A stretch of DNA of 36,717 nucleotides from Acidimicrobiia bacterium (GTDB lineage: Bacteria > Actinomycetota > Acidimicrobiia > Acidimicrobiales > Bin134): assembly GCA_009843865.1 (NCBI GenBank), contig VYCQ01000018.1, forward strand, positions 1-36,717, in the 5' to 3' direction. The first letter of the stretch is position 1. The number at the start of each line of letters is the position of its first letter. Positions 16,300 to 24,133 of this stretch are shown piece by piece. The position numbers were made by a program, and so were the translations under genes. The notes below the pieces were generated by a model. That model ran no database searches, had not been told where the DNA came from, and was given only the letters and a program-made list of their open reading frames with translations.

Positions 16300-17451
16300 C
16301 TATGGCCGTTCCAGATACTGGGCACATTGGTCCATGAGTTTGCGGCGCTTGGTGTAGGCGTCGCCTCGGATGTAGATCTGTTGGGTTGAGTCGCCGAGGC
16401 TGTGGGCCAACGCAGCCTCACAAACGGCCCAGGGTGTGTCGGTCTGCTCGAGTGCCCAGGTGCGGAAGCTGGCCCGGAAACCGTGCACGGTGGCCCGGTC
16501 AGCCAGGCCGATGTCGCGCAAAATCTTCGTCAGCGTTATTTCGGACAGGGGTCTGCCCGGCTTGAGCGGGGATGGAAATACCAAGTCAGAGCCGTCGTGG
16601 CAGTCCTTGGCTTGGTCCAACACATCGAGAGCGGCGTTACTGAGGGGCACCCGGTGCTCGGATGCGGCCTTCATCCTCTCTTCGGGGATCGTCCACTCGC
16701 ACGCGTTGAAGTCGATTTCGTCCCATGTGGCGTTGCGGGCCTCGCCGGAGCGGGCGGCGGTCAACACGGTGAACCGCAGGCACAGCTTGGCCGAAGGCGA
16801 CGCGCCGGACTCCTCCACAACAGCGAGCGCGTCTGCGACTTCGCCATAGGGCAGCGACCGGAAATGGGACTTCACGCGGGGCATCGGCGGCAGGGCCCCG
16901 TCGATGACTTCGCCGGCCATGTTGAACTGCACGTAACCGTGCGCCTGACACCATTTCAACACCGTGCGGATTCTCTGTCGGACCTTGCGGGCCGTTTCGG
17001 TGCGCGTCGCCCACATCGGCTCCACGCACCGCAGCACGTCTGACTGGGAAATGCGGTTCACTGCCAGATCACCGATGATCGGGAACGCGTGGTTCTCAAG
17101 CGACACCCACCACAGGGTGGCGGTCCGGTCGCTGCGCCATCGCGCCCTGTTGGCATCGAGAACTCTCTTGGCTGCCTCCCGGAAGGTCGGCACGTCGCCT
17201 CGGCGTTTATCGGCCAAGGGATCGCGGCCGCTGGCTACCGCGGCGCGGTGCTCGAATGCTTTGGCGCGGGCGTCGGCCAGGCTCACCTCGGGCCAGCCTC
17301 CCAACCCGATCTCGCGGCGGCGCCCGTCCACAGTGAGGCGCAGAACCCAGCATCTCGACCCGGATTCGTACACTCTCAGAAATAATCCTTGGCCGTCGTG
17401 GTGCTTTCCCACACCGGCGTTTTTGACCTTCGCGGCGGTCAACTGCGGCAT
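16300..17451 (-). CDS. int: P4-type tyrosine integrase
   Basis: Site-specific recombinase of the tyrosine family, 383 residues. The N-terminal Arm-binding domain (DUF4102-like: LTAAKVKNAG, DGQGLFLRVYESGSRCWVLRL, LGGWPEVSLADAR) is followed by a core-binding domain and the catalytic domain. Catalytic residues visible: Arg234 in TAARSGEAR, HGFRASFRTW with His323 and Arg326, the HSLGD segment, and Tyr360 in QQIYIRGD. ATG 17451 is preferred to GTG 17475 because a GGGGGATGGA ribosome binding site lies directly before it. The gene begins 150 bases from the 3' end of tRNA-Arg(CCU), the usual arrangement for P4-type islands, so the element should extend leftward from the tRNA. It appears intact. Confidence 0.92.
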   Translation of the reverse strand: MPQLTAAKVKNAGVGKHHDGQGLFLRVYESGSRCWVLRLTVDGRRREIGLGGWPEVSLADARAKAFEHRAAVASGRDPLADKRRGDVPTFREAAKRVLDANRARWRSDRTATLWWVSLENHAFPIIGDLAVNRISQSDVLRCVEPMWATRTETARKVRQRIRTVLKWCQAHGYVQFNMAGEVIDGALPPMPRVKSHFRSLPYGEVADALAVVEESGASPSAKLCLRFTVLTAARSGEARNATWDEIDFNACEWTIPEERMKAASEHRVPLSNAALDVLDQAKDCHDGSDLVFPSPLKPGRPLSEITLTKILRDIGLADRATVHGFRASFRTWALEQTDTPWAVCEAALAHSLGDSTQQIYIRGDAYTKRRKLMDQCAQYLERP

Positions 17452-17601
17452 TCCATCCCCCAATTTATCCCCCACTCTTTCGGGGATAGCTCGAACGATA
17501 CTGGGAACAGCCTACCACCGGTCACTGACATAAACGGTCGCTACGCTGGGGAAATGGGGAACAACACAGACCCACTGGCAACAACAGAAAACCCTTGGCA
17601 G

Positions 17602-17676
17602 CGCCCACGGCAGGATTTGAACCTGCGACCTTGGACTTAGGAGGTCCCTGCTCTGTCCGTGCTGAGCTACGTGGGC
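17602..17676 (-). tRNA. tRNA-Arg(CCT)
   Basis: A cloverleaf reads on the minus strand: acceptor arms GCCCACG and CGTGGGC, D-stem GCTC/GAGC, anticodon loop CTCCTAA with anticodon CCT, and T-arm GCAGG-TTCAAAT-CCTGC. The discriminator base is G and CCA is not encoded. The top pair of the anticodon stem (27-43) is a G-A mismatch; the rest pairs. It decodes AGG. The 3' end faces the integrase gene, so the T-arm and acceptor end are the likely attachment core (attL or attR). Confidence 0.92.
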
Positions 17677-17721
17677 GGGAGCGTGCTGTTTATGCGTGTA
17701 ATTAGCGTTGGAATGCAAAGC

Positions 17722-18501
17722 TTAGCTGGACAGGTTGATTTTACGGGGTTGATGTGGTTGAGCGTAGCCGGGGTTGAATTCGAGTTGGTTTTTGTTGTAG
17801 CGCAGCCAGGGGTAAAGTGCAGTGGGTCGACGGGCGATGATGGCAAGTTGGTTACGTTGGCGTTTACAGATTGTGGTTAGAGCAAGCAGCACAGGCCCGC
17901 CAACTTGCAGTGCAAAACGTTGCCGCGGGTTGGTGGAAGCATCCTTGCTCGGGAGGCGTAATCCATAGCGGAACTCAACTTGGGGTTCGCCAGAGGGGTC
18001 GTAAGATCTCAGTGTCTTGATTATCTCTGCTTCAGTCCATCGGTATATGTGGTTGGGTACGCTGGTGTTGTCTAGCCCACCAGCATTGCAGCTTTGGCTA
18101 GTTACTGCGGTCAATTCATAGCGTAAAGCCAAACCAGCTCGAACAGCTAGGCGCATGAGCGTATTATCGCGGGCCTCAATTACCACGATCCCCTCACGGC
18201 ATACTCGGTACATCTCTAGCAACCCGCGGTGGGGGGAGCGGCAGTGATGTAGCCCTTCAGACACGAACACCCAGTCGAAAGTATTATCTTCGTAGCTCAG
18301 CGATTGGGCGTTTTGGTATGACCAACAACCTTTGGGTACCAATGACGCGAAGGCTTCATCCAAGTTGGAGACCACCACATTGGTGAACCCCAGTGATGTC
18401 AACAGTTCCCAATCTTGTTTGCTTGCGCATACCGCTAGCAGACGGGTTTCAGCAGGTAGTTGCAAGTTACTTAGCGTGGCTGCCGCAAAATCCCGGTCCA
18501 G
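17722..18501 (-). CDS. Class I SAM-dependent methyltransferase
   Basis: 259-residue methyltransferase of the Methyltransf_11 type. Motif I is degenerate (RLLAVCASKQDWELL in place of the glycine-rich loop), but VVVSNLDE (motif II acidic end), AQSLSYEDNTFDWVFVSEGLHHC (motif IV region) and LLEMYRVCREGIVVIEARDN follow in the right order. The C-terminal 100 residues contain YELTAVTSQSC and a basic region. The start is unusual. The frame reads on upstream of TTG 18465, and AAGGAG at 18508-18513 lies six bases before a CTG at 18501, with a stop two codon blocks further up and no ATG. I therefore favour CTG as the start. Substrate unknown; proteins of this kind often occur near glycan or lipid pathways. 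Confidence 0.8.
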   Translation of the reverse strand: MDRDFAAATLSNLQLPAETRLLAVCASKQDWELLTSLGFTNVVVSNLDEAFASLVPKGCWSYQNAQSLSYEDNTFDWVFVSEGLHHCRSPHRGLLEMYRVCREGIVVIEARDNTLMRLAVRAGLALRYELTAVTSQSCNAGGLDNTSVPNHIYRWTEAEIIKTLRSYDPSGEPQVEFRYGLRLPSKDASTNPRQRFALQVGGPVLLALTTICKRQRNQLAIIARRPTALYPWLRYNKNQLEFNPGYAQPHQPRKINLSS

Positions 18502-18507
18502 AGTGTT

Positions 18508-18513
18508 CTCCTT
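18508..18513 (-). promoter_or_regulatory. Ribosome binding site deciding a CTG start
   Basis: AAGGAG on the minus strand, six bases upstream of CTG 18501. No ATG, GTG or TTG lies at proper spacing. TTG 18465 has no binding site, and starting there would drop residues continuous with the methyltransferase domain. Confidence 0.6.
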
Positions 18514-18522
18514 TGGCGCTTC

Positions 18523-18587
18523 TTGTTAATTATTTCTTGCTAATCATTTCTTGTTGTTGATTCTAGGAGTTGTTGATTTTAGGAGTT
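18523..18587 (+). repeat. Two adjacent short tandem repeats
   Basis: TTGYTAATYATTTC is repeated twice in tandem (18523-18536, 18537-18550), followed by GTTGATTYTAGGAGTT repeated twice (18556-18571, 18572-18587). Within each pair the copies differ by one or two C/T changes. They fill the gap upstream of the divergent methyltransferase and SHOCT-like genes and may be regulatory or slippage products. Confidence 0.65.
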
Positions 18588-18668
18588 CTAGACGGGGATA
18601 TGCCAAAAATACATTTTGAGGGCTTAGACTAGTTATTTGGTGTAAACAAACTTGAACTAGGAATTGTC

Positions 18669-18941
18669 ATGGGACGTGGATCAGAGAGCTTCCAGAAGCG
18701 ACAACGTGAGAAGGATAAACGAGAGCGGGCGGCCGTTAAGCAAGCTAGGCGTCATGGCAAGCTTGATTTCCCCCTAGAGGCCGAAGAAACGTCACCATTA
18801 AATGTACGTTCCGAAGCACAGCTTTACGAGGATTTTCGTTTGCTTAATGAGAAATATCAAGCAGGTGGTATTGATGAGGAAACCTTTGAGCGAGGTCGTG
18901 ATGAAATTTTTGAGCAGCTTGGCCTTGAGGTTTATTCCTAG
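18669..18941 (+). CDS. Small SHOCT-like domain protein
   Basis: 90-residue protein. The N-terminal half is very basic (SFQKRQREKDKRERAAVKQARRHGK), suggesting nucleic acid or ribosome contact. The C-terminal half (LYEDFRLLNEKYQAGGIDEETFERGRDEIFEQLGL) matches the SHOCT pattern of a short helix, G-x-I, then EEF-like helix. ATG 18669 has an AGGA ribosome binding site (CTAGGAATTGTC before it). SHOCT is a small oligomerisation domain (family knowledge). It is divergent from the methyltransferase and convergent with the transglutaminase operon. Function unknown. Confidence 0.7.
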   Translation: MGRGSESFQKRQREKDKRERAAVKQARRHGKLDFPLEAEETSPLNVRSEAQLYEDFRLLNEKYQAGGIDEETFERGRDEIFEQLGLEVYS

Positions 18942-18971
18942 CATCCGTTGTTAGCGTTGTTTTTGTTGTTG

Positions 18972-19919
18972 CTACTGCTGCTGTTGTTGATGTTGAAGGC
19001 GTGTGTGGGGTTTCATGACCTCTCGCAACAAGGATGGCTGCAATGGCGTGGTGGGGGAAAGCGTTGGGTCCATGCGACGGATTTCCACCGAAGCCTTTAC
19101 CTCAGGTACTCCCGACCCTGAATACACCCCTCGCAGAGGGGGCACATCGTCGTAGTCGCGGCCATGGCCGATCTTTACATGTTGGTGGCCTACCGTTAGT
19201 TTGTTGGTAGGGTCTAGTGGCTGCCAACCTACCCCGGGAATGGCAGCCTCAAACCATGCGTGGGTTTGCACCCGTACTAGGTCCCTGTCAATACTGCCTG
19301 TGCGATCGTTGCTAGAGAACAAATAGCCTGATACATAGCGGGCCGGTATGCCTGCGCTGCGACATAGTGCCACTCCGAGATGGGCGAAGTCTTGGCACAC
19401 GCCTGTTCCTCTGGCAGCTATCTCGGTTATGCATTCTCCGATTTGAGTGCTGTCTGGTTCATAAGACAAACGCGTGTTCACAAACTCCCAGATAGCTGCC
19501 ACAGCAGAGTTCACATCTGGCTCATCGTTGGTGAGGTTGTGAGCCTCTTTAGCTAGGGCGCTGTTCCAGTTTGTGTGGCGGGTGCAGGTCAGATACTCCT
19601 CGTGGGACTGACGAAACTCCGATTCGCTCAGCGCTTCAAGTGGTGGGGTAGCAGTAATCGCTAATGGGTCTTGCGTCTCTACCGAAGCCTCGGCTGTTAG
19701 CTCCAAGGCATGGTGATCATCAGTTACGCCGAATTGATCAACTCGGGTACCCCAATAATCGGTAAACGACAAGATTCTAGCCGACGGCTCTAAGGTAAGT
19801 CGGTAGTTCAATAATTGCTGTCGCTGGTTGGTGGTTGGGCAGGCTCGCACCTCGTTCTGCGACTCTCGCACCACTGTGTCGAAGCAGAAAAGCGTGCGAT
19901 AGCAAATGTCCAGCTTCAT
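18972..19919 (-). CDS. Transglutaminase-like cysteine protease family protein
   Basis: 315-residue protein with a bacterial transglutaminase N-terminal beta domain (LDICYRTLFCFDTVVRESQNEVRACP) and a transglutaminase-like core. The catalytic triad is visible: Cys175 in GTGVCQDFAHLG, His220 in THAWFEA, and Asp236 in LDPTNK. Third gene of a coupled operon; its ATG overlaps the alpha-E stop (ATGA). Family knowledge: the ATP-grasp/alpha-E/transglutaminase set is widespread and proposed to make and process amide-linked peptides, but its product is unknown. Oddity: the protein ends in HQQQQQ followed by TAG, and the frame after the stop continues with three more Gln codons (CAA), as if a CAG in a glutamine run had become the stop. 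Confidence 0.9.
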   Translation of the reverse strand: MKLDICYRTLFCFDTVVRESQNEVRACPTTNQRQQLLNYRLTLEPSARILSFTDYWGTRVDQFGVTDDHHALELTAEASVETQDPLAITATPPLEALSESEFRQSHEEYLTCTRHTNWNSALAKEAHNLTNDEPDVNSAVAAIWEFVNTRLSYEPDSTQIGECITEIAARGTGVCQDFAHLGVALCRSAGIPARYVSGYLFSSNDRTGSIDRDLVRVQTHAWFEAAIPGVGWQPLDPTNKLTVGHQHVKIGHGRDYDDVPPLRGVYSGSGVPEVKASVEIRRMDPTLSPTTPLQPSLLREVMKPHTRLQHQQQQQ

Positions 19920-20935
19920 GCCGAAACGCCTGGGCCGATTGCCTGACAGTGCAGGTCGAATGCCTCAGCATTGCGAAAGAAGTAATGGCTTAGATCGTCA
20001 GCTACGCCTCTTACCCCAGCTTCAATATCTATTAAAAGCACAGGTAGTTCAGCCAGCAACGTTTCGAAATCACCATACTCTAGCTTGGAACGAAGTTGTC
20101 CGAGGTGGCGCATTGGCGGAGTTTTACCCACCGGTGATAGGGCATTTACATGAGCTTCGCAGGCTCTCAGGCAGTACAGCACCGAGCGAGGGAAGGCATC
20201 GTCTAGTAGTAAGAATCGGGCGACATCGGATGCTAGCGGTGAGGATCGGCTCGCTCGCTGATAAGCCTCTAGCGCCGACACCGAGCGGAGCGTGAGTGCC
20301 ATTTCATCATAGGAGGAGCCGTCAAGTTCGGGGTAGCGCACGCTGATTAGTCGACAGGTCATCAATGCTCGTTCTAGGGATTGACCTAATACCAAAAAGC
20401 GGTAGCCCTCGCCTTGCGACATAGAGGTGCTGATAACCCCAGTGAGCGACTGACAGCTTACGCGGATGAAGTCTAAAGTTTGGAAGGGGTCGTGTTCCAT
20501 CGTGGTTGAGAAGTCGTTTTGATGCATACGCAGGTGGATTTGGTTGATTTGTTCCCACAGTTCTGAGGGCACTTGGTCTCGCAAGGATCGGAAGTTCTCG
20601 CGTGCCCGGCCGATGCAAAACACCACCGAGCCCGCCAAGCTGGGTGAGGCCACCAGTGCAGTGGCCGCTGCTTGCACGTCAAGACCTAGACCTGCGGTGC
20701 TGTGCAGAATGGGTGGTGTGGAGGTAAGGCTTTCGGCCATAGTTTGTACAGTGTCGGCTGAGGTGGGCATTTCGAGACGCAGTGTGCTGATGAGGTTTCC
20801 CATCCGTTCAACACCATGGGCAGGGCTTTCGCCCACGGTGCTTAACAATGTGGCTCGTATCATGCGGGCGGTGTCTTCGGCCCGCTCTAGGTAGCGGCCA
20901 GCCCAGAACATGTCTTCGGCGTGTCGGGCCAGCAT
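19916..20935 (-). CDS. Alpha-E domain protein (DUF403)
   Basis: 339-residue, almost fully helical protein. The start MLARHAEDMFWAGRYLERAEDTARMI is the signature of the alpha-E family, which always accompanies circularly permuted ATP-grasp proteins. Other conserved segments: NFRSLRDQVPSELWEQIN and the C-terminal SHYFFRNAEAF. The ATG overlaps the upstream ATP-grasp stop (TGATG) and the stop overlaps the transglutaminase start (ATGA), so the three genes form a tight operon read leftward from 22494. It probably forms a complex with the ATP-grasp protein; no enzymatic motif is seen. Length is normal for the family. Confidence 0.9.
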   Translation of the reverse strand: MLARHAEDMFWAGRYLERAEDTARMIRATLLSTVGESPAHGVERMGNLISTLRLEMPTSADTVQTMAESLTSTPPILHSTAGLGLDVQAAATALVASPSLAGSVVFCIGRARENFRSLRDQVPSELWEQINQIHLRMHQNDFSTTMEHDPFQTLDFIRVSCQSLTGVISTSMSQGEGYRFLVLGQSLERALMTCRLISVRYPELDGSSYDEMALTLRSVSALEAYQRASRSSPLASDVARFLLLDDAFPRSVLYCLRACEAHVNALSPVGKTPPMRHLGQLRSKLEYGDFETLLAELPVLLIDIEAGVRGVADDLSHYFFRNAEAFDLHCQAIGPGVSA

Positions 20936-22494
20936 CAGCGGTGGTTCTCCTCAGCTTGTTGCTCTTGAGCCTGGGTTTTTTGAGTCTGAGTTTTCTTAGC
21001 TTGGACTTCCTGAGCCTGGTTAGCATCGCCTAAAACCCAGGTGTCTTTAGAGCCGCCTCCTTGGGAGCTGTTTACGATGAGCGAGCCTTCTCGCATAGCT
21101 ACTCGAGTGAGGCCGCCGGGGATCACTTCGGTTTGTTCTCCGCACAGTACAAAGGGCCGTAGATCTATGTGTCGGGGGGCAAATTCTTTACCGTTCCACG
21201 CTGGTAGACGTGACAGGTTCACTACTTCTTGGGCAATCCATCTGCGTGGGTTTTCCAGGATTTTGTCGCGAGTCTTGGCTAGTTCAGCGTCGCTGGCTTG
21301 AGGACCGATTACGATGCCGTATCCTCCAGATTCAGCTACTGGCTTAATTACAAGCTGATCTAGGCGCTTTAGCACTTCGGCTCGTTGGTCGTTATCCCAC
21401 AACAGGTAGGTGGTGACGTTATCTATTTTGGGTTGTTCGTCTAGGTAGTAGCGGATCATGTCGGGCACGTAAGCGTAGACAGCCTTGTCGTCGCCCACCC
21501 CATTGCCCACAGCGTTGGCTACCGTCACGGTGCCAGCTCGGGCTGCGGCCATTAGTCCAGGTACCCCTAGGCTGGATTGTGGGTTGAATACCACCGGATC
21601 TAAAAACGTATCGTCGATGCGGCGATAGATCACGTCTACTCGTTCTAACCCTCGAGTTGTGCGCATGGCTACAACATGGTCGTCCACCATCAGGTCGCGG
21701 CCTTCCACTAGTTCTACGCCAATGCTGCGAGCCAAAAAAGCGTGTTCAAAGTAGGCCGAGTTGAATATGCCGGGGGTAAGAACGACTATCGTGGGATCGT
21801 CCCCGCAAGCTGGTGGCGCGATAGAGCGCAGCACTCGTAACAGGGATCGCCCGTAGTGGTCCACTGAGCGCACTGCTAGGTTGGCGAAGGCAGCAGGCAA
21901 GAGCTTGGTCATGGCAGCTCGGTTCTCGATTACATAGGAAATGCCGCTGGGATTGCGTAGGTTGTCTTCAAGCACCCGGTAGACACCATCAGCTCCTCGC
22001 ACGAGATCGATGCCAGCCACTACGCAGCGGGCACCAAGCGGCACCGACACGTTCATAGCTTCCCGCTCAAAGCCGGTACAAGAAGTGATTAGATGTTGCG
22101 GGATTATGCCGTCGTGGATTATTGCCTGCTCGCCTGAGTAGATGTCGTCCAAGAAGCGGTTGAGAGCTGTTACCCGTTGGGCGAGTCCTTGTTCGACGCC
22201 AGCCCATTCTTGAGCATCAATAATGCGGGGGAATAGGTCCATTGGCCAGGTTCGTTCGGTTCCTTCCTCGTTGCCATACACGGTGAAGGTGATGCCTTGT
22301 CGCCGGAATGACTCGTTACGTGCTTCTTCTAGGGCGCTTATTTGGGTCGGGGTGAGACGGTTAAACCACTCTTGTACGGGCTGGTAGTGGTCGCGGGTGC
22401 GACCTTGTTCGTCTACGTGCTCGTCTACGAAGCCCTTTGGTTGGGGTAGGCCGTCTTTTAGGCCATCTTCAGTTGCAGTTACGATCTCAACCAT
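20935..22494 (-). CDS. Circularly permuted ATP-grasp protein
   Basis: 519-residue protein of the circularly permuted ATP-grasp type 2 family (DUF404/DUF407). Typical segments are RRQGITFTVYGNEEGTERTWPMDLFPRII, LEDNLRNPSGISYVIENR, VVLTPGIFNSAYFEHAFLA, YRRIDDTFLDP, AVGNGVGDDKAVYAYVPDMI, LDQLVIKPVAESGGYGIVIGP and HIDLRPFVLCG, in that order. First gene of the operon with alpha-E and transglutaminase genes; predicted amide/peptide ligase of unknown substrate. The family core should end near GGGSKDTWVL. Here about 30 more residues follow, made almost wholly of Gln, Lys, Thr, Ala and Glu (KKTQTQKTQAQEQQAEE), a low-complexity tail encoded by imperfect tandem repeats. Confidence 0.92.
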   Translation of the reverse strand: MVEIVTATEDGLKDGLPQPKGFVDEHVDEQGRTRDHYQPVQEWFNRLTPTQISALEEARNESFRRQGITFTVYGNEEGTERTWPMDLFPRIIDAQEWAGVEQGLAQRVTALNRFLDDIYSGEQAIIHDGIIPQHLITSCTGFEREAMNVSVPLGARCVVAGIDLVRGADGVYRVLEDNLRNPSGISYVIENRAAMTKLLPAAFANLAVRSVDHYGRSLLRVLRSIAPPACGDDPTIVVLTPGIFNSAYFEHAFLARSIGVELVEGRDLMVDDHVVAMRTTRGLERVDVIYRRIDDTFLDPVVFNPQSSLGVPGLMAAARAGTVTVANAVGNGVGDDKAVYAYVPDMIRYYLDEQPKIDNVTTYLLWDNDQRAEVLKRLDQLVIKPVAESGGYGIVIGPQASDAELAKTRDKILENPRRWIAQEVVNLSRLPAWNGKEFAPRHIDLRPFVLCGEQTEVIPGGLTRVAMREGSLIVNSSQGGGSKDTWVLGDANQAQEVQAKKTQTQKTQAQEQQAEENHR

Positions 22495-22597
22495 GGCGCT
22501 TATTCCTTTTAGTAGCGATGTCTATGAGGTCTCAACTTGACAAGCTTGCCACAACGTGTGCGACAACTTGTTTTGTGCTGATCGTCAGCCCTGCAAT

Positions 22598-22629
22598 CTT
22601 CTACCATTTTGCTTCTACCATTTTGGTAG
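22598..22629 (+). promoter_or_regulatory. Tandem-repeat operator with palindrome before fitA remnant
   Basis: CTTCTACCATTTTG occurs twice in perfect tandem (22598-22611, 22612-22625). The second copy runs into a palindrome, CTACCA-TTT-TGGTAG (22615-22629). It lies 10 bases before the start of a FitA-like antitoxin remnant. Ribbon-helix-helix antitoxins bind such repeats to repress their own operon, so this is likely the old operator. It is better preserved than the genes it controlled. Confidence 0.6.
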
Positions 22630-22638
22630 AGCAGCTGT

Positions 22639-22857
22639 GTGGACTTGAACATCAAAGATCTAGACGACAAGGTGTGTTAGAGGCTTCGGGAACAGGCAGC
22701 TGCCGCAGGGCTATCGGTACAGCAGTTTTTGCGAAATGAGTTGACGAGGATCGCATCACGTTTTTCACCCGCTGAATTGACGAGCGGTCGCCGCCCGATG
22801 AGCTGGTCAGAGTTTGAGATGATTCGAGAAGAACTTCGTAGGATTGATGCCTTGTAA
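22639..22857 (+). pseudogene. FitA-like antitoxin with in-frame TAG
   Basis: From GTG 22639 the frame reads VDLNIKDLDDKVC, then TAG (22678-22680), then RLREQAAAAGLSVQQFLRNE and onward, ending at TAA 22855-22857. Apart from the single stop at codon 14 this is a complete 72-codon FitA/VapB-type ribbon-helix-helix antitoxin, with the usual beta strand, the RLRE helix and the LSVQQFL helix, and a toxin-binding tail (MSWSEFEMIREELRRID). A Glu or Gln codon is expected at the stop position. A decayed VapC toxin follows directly. The translation start after the stop is not evident, so the antitoxin is probably not made. Confidence 0.75.
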
Positions 22858-22939
22858 CGTTGTATGTGATGCAGGAGGGGTGCTGGTACTTGTTGGGGTG
22901 CTAGATGGAGCGGTGCCGCGGTATTTTCATAGCGGTTAG
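22856..22939 (+). pseudogene. VapC/FitB PIN-domain toxin, N-terminal remnant
   Basis: Directly after the antitoxin frame, another frame reads NVVCDAGGVLVLVGVLDG and a few more residues before TAG 22937-22939. This matches the first strand and helix of PIN-domain toxins (VVDAS followed by a hydrophobic helix and DG), with the catalytic first Asp present. There is no start codon in the usual place and the remaining 100 or so residues of a PIN toxin are missing, so the toxin is dead. Confidence 0.6.
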
Positions 22940-22942
22940 GGG

Positions 22943-22966
22943 AAGGGAGGTTCCATGGCCTCCCTT
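22943..22966 (+). terminator. Hairpin after vapC remnant
   Basis: AAGGGAGG (22943-22950) and CCTCCCTT (22959-22966) form a perfect eight-base-pair stem with an eight-base loop (TTCCATGG). Only three T residues follow the stem. It may terminate transcription from either side. The next 290 bases, to the methylase gene, hold nothing I can identify. Confidence 0.45.
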
Positions 22967-23257
22967 TGGTCTGTAGAACTTTGGCCAGTGAGCACCAGAT
23001 CCGATAGTGCTAGCCCCTAACATTTAATATGCAAAATCGGTGATCGAGTTAGCGTCCTGGTTGTTATCTTGCTTCTCGGCGCATTCTCTGCTTGATGTAG
23101 TTGATGGAGAGCCTGATTGGCACTGACTTTGGTGGACGCTGATGTGCTTGGTTTGGCTTTGGGCTTATGATCCATTCTAATAGCGCCAACGATACTGCGA
23201 TTACCTGTGGTACTTGATTGTCAGAGATAGTGTCATTGTCTCCGATAAGGTGCGGTT

Positions 23258-24127
23258 ATGGCACAGATGTCATTAGAGATGCCTACTGCGGTGGCACCAT
23301 TCAAGTCGCAGCTCTTGAAGTGGATTGGCAATAAGCAGCGTTTTGCGCATGAAATCGTCTCATTTTTTCCACCTCGATTTAATGCATACTTCGAGCCATT
23401 CTTAGGTAGTGGCGCAGTTTTGGCAACACTTGCTCCGTCAAAGGCCGTGGCTTCAGATTCGTTTGGTCCATTAATTGATCTATTTAGGACTTTGCAGGCA
23501 AACCCTGGTCTGCTAAAGCGCTGGTATTTCGATCGTTGGATAAAGCTCGCCATTTATGGTAAAGAACAAGTGTATGAAGAAGTTAAATCATCCTTTAATT
23601 GCAATCCTAATGCTGCCGATTTGTTGTTCTTAAGTAGATCATGCTATGGAGGTGTAATTCGATTTAGAAAAGATGGAGTTATGTCAACTCCATGTGGGAG
23701 CCATAATCCCATTGATCCTCAGTCATTTAATAAACGGGTAGATGCGTGGCATGAACGTACTTGTGAAACTGAGTTTAAACACATGGATTATCGTTTGGCA
23801 ATGAACTTAGCTGAAGAGGGTGATGTAATCTATTGTGATCCTCCCTATTCGGATACTCAGAGTATTCTTTATGGAGCTCAAGCCTTTAGCTTTGAAGATC
23901 TTATAGATCAAATTTCAAGATGTAAAAGTCGTGGGGTCGCTGTTGTACTTAGTATTGATGGAACTAAGAGTTCAGGAAAAGTTGCAGTAGATTTACCTAT
24001 TCCAACTGGATTATTTGCAAGAGAGATATTTGTCAACTGTGGAAGGTCAATGTTGAAGAGATTTCAGATGGGTGGACAGACACTAGAAAGTGAAGTTGTC
24101 AAAGATAGACTATTGCTTACGTATTAA
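23258..24127 (+). CDS. Dam-like adenine-N6 DNA methyltransferase (D12 class)
   Basis: 289-residue DNA adenine methyltransferase of the alpha (D12) class. LLKWIGNKQRF is followed by FEPFLGSG (SAM loop, Glu46 to Gly52) and the catalytic DPPY at 194-197 (VIYCDPPY). It should protect host DNA from the endonuclease encoded six bases downstream. ATG 23258 has an AAGG-type ribosome binding site; later Met codons are possible. This gene and the next are strikingly richer in A+T than everything around them and use A/T-ending codons, which points to recent transfer from a low-G+C donor. The recognition sequence cannot be read from the protein, although this class includes GATC enzymes. Confidence 0.9.
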   Translation: MAQMSLEMPTAVAPFKSQLLKWIGNKQRFAHEIVSFFPPRFNAYFEPFLGSGAVLATLAPSKAVASDSFGPLIDLFRTLQANPGLLKRWYFDRWIKLAIYGKEQVYEEVKSSFNCNPNAADLLFLSRSCYGGVIRFRKDGVMSTPCGSHNPIDPQSFNKRVDAWHERTCETEFKHMDYRLAMNLAEEGDVIYCDPPYSDTQSILYGAQAFSFEDLIDQISRCKSRGVAVVLSIDGTKSSGKVAVDLPIPTGLFAREIFVNCGRSMLKRFQMGGQTLESEVVKDRLLLTY

Positions 24128-24133
24128 ATTTTT

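Noticed and set aside
22437..22739. 100-residue plus-strand frame antisense to the ATP-grasp start
   Set aside because: It overlaps a strong gene and the operator region and matches nothing; the FitA remnant explains its right end better.
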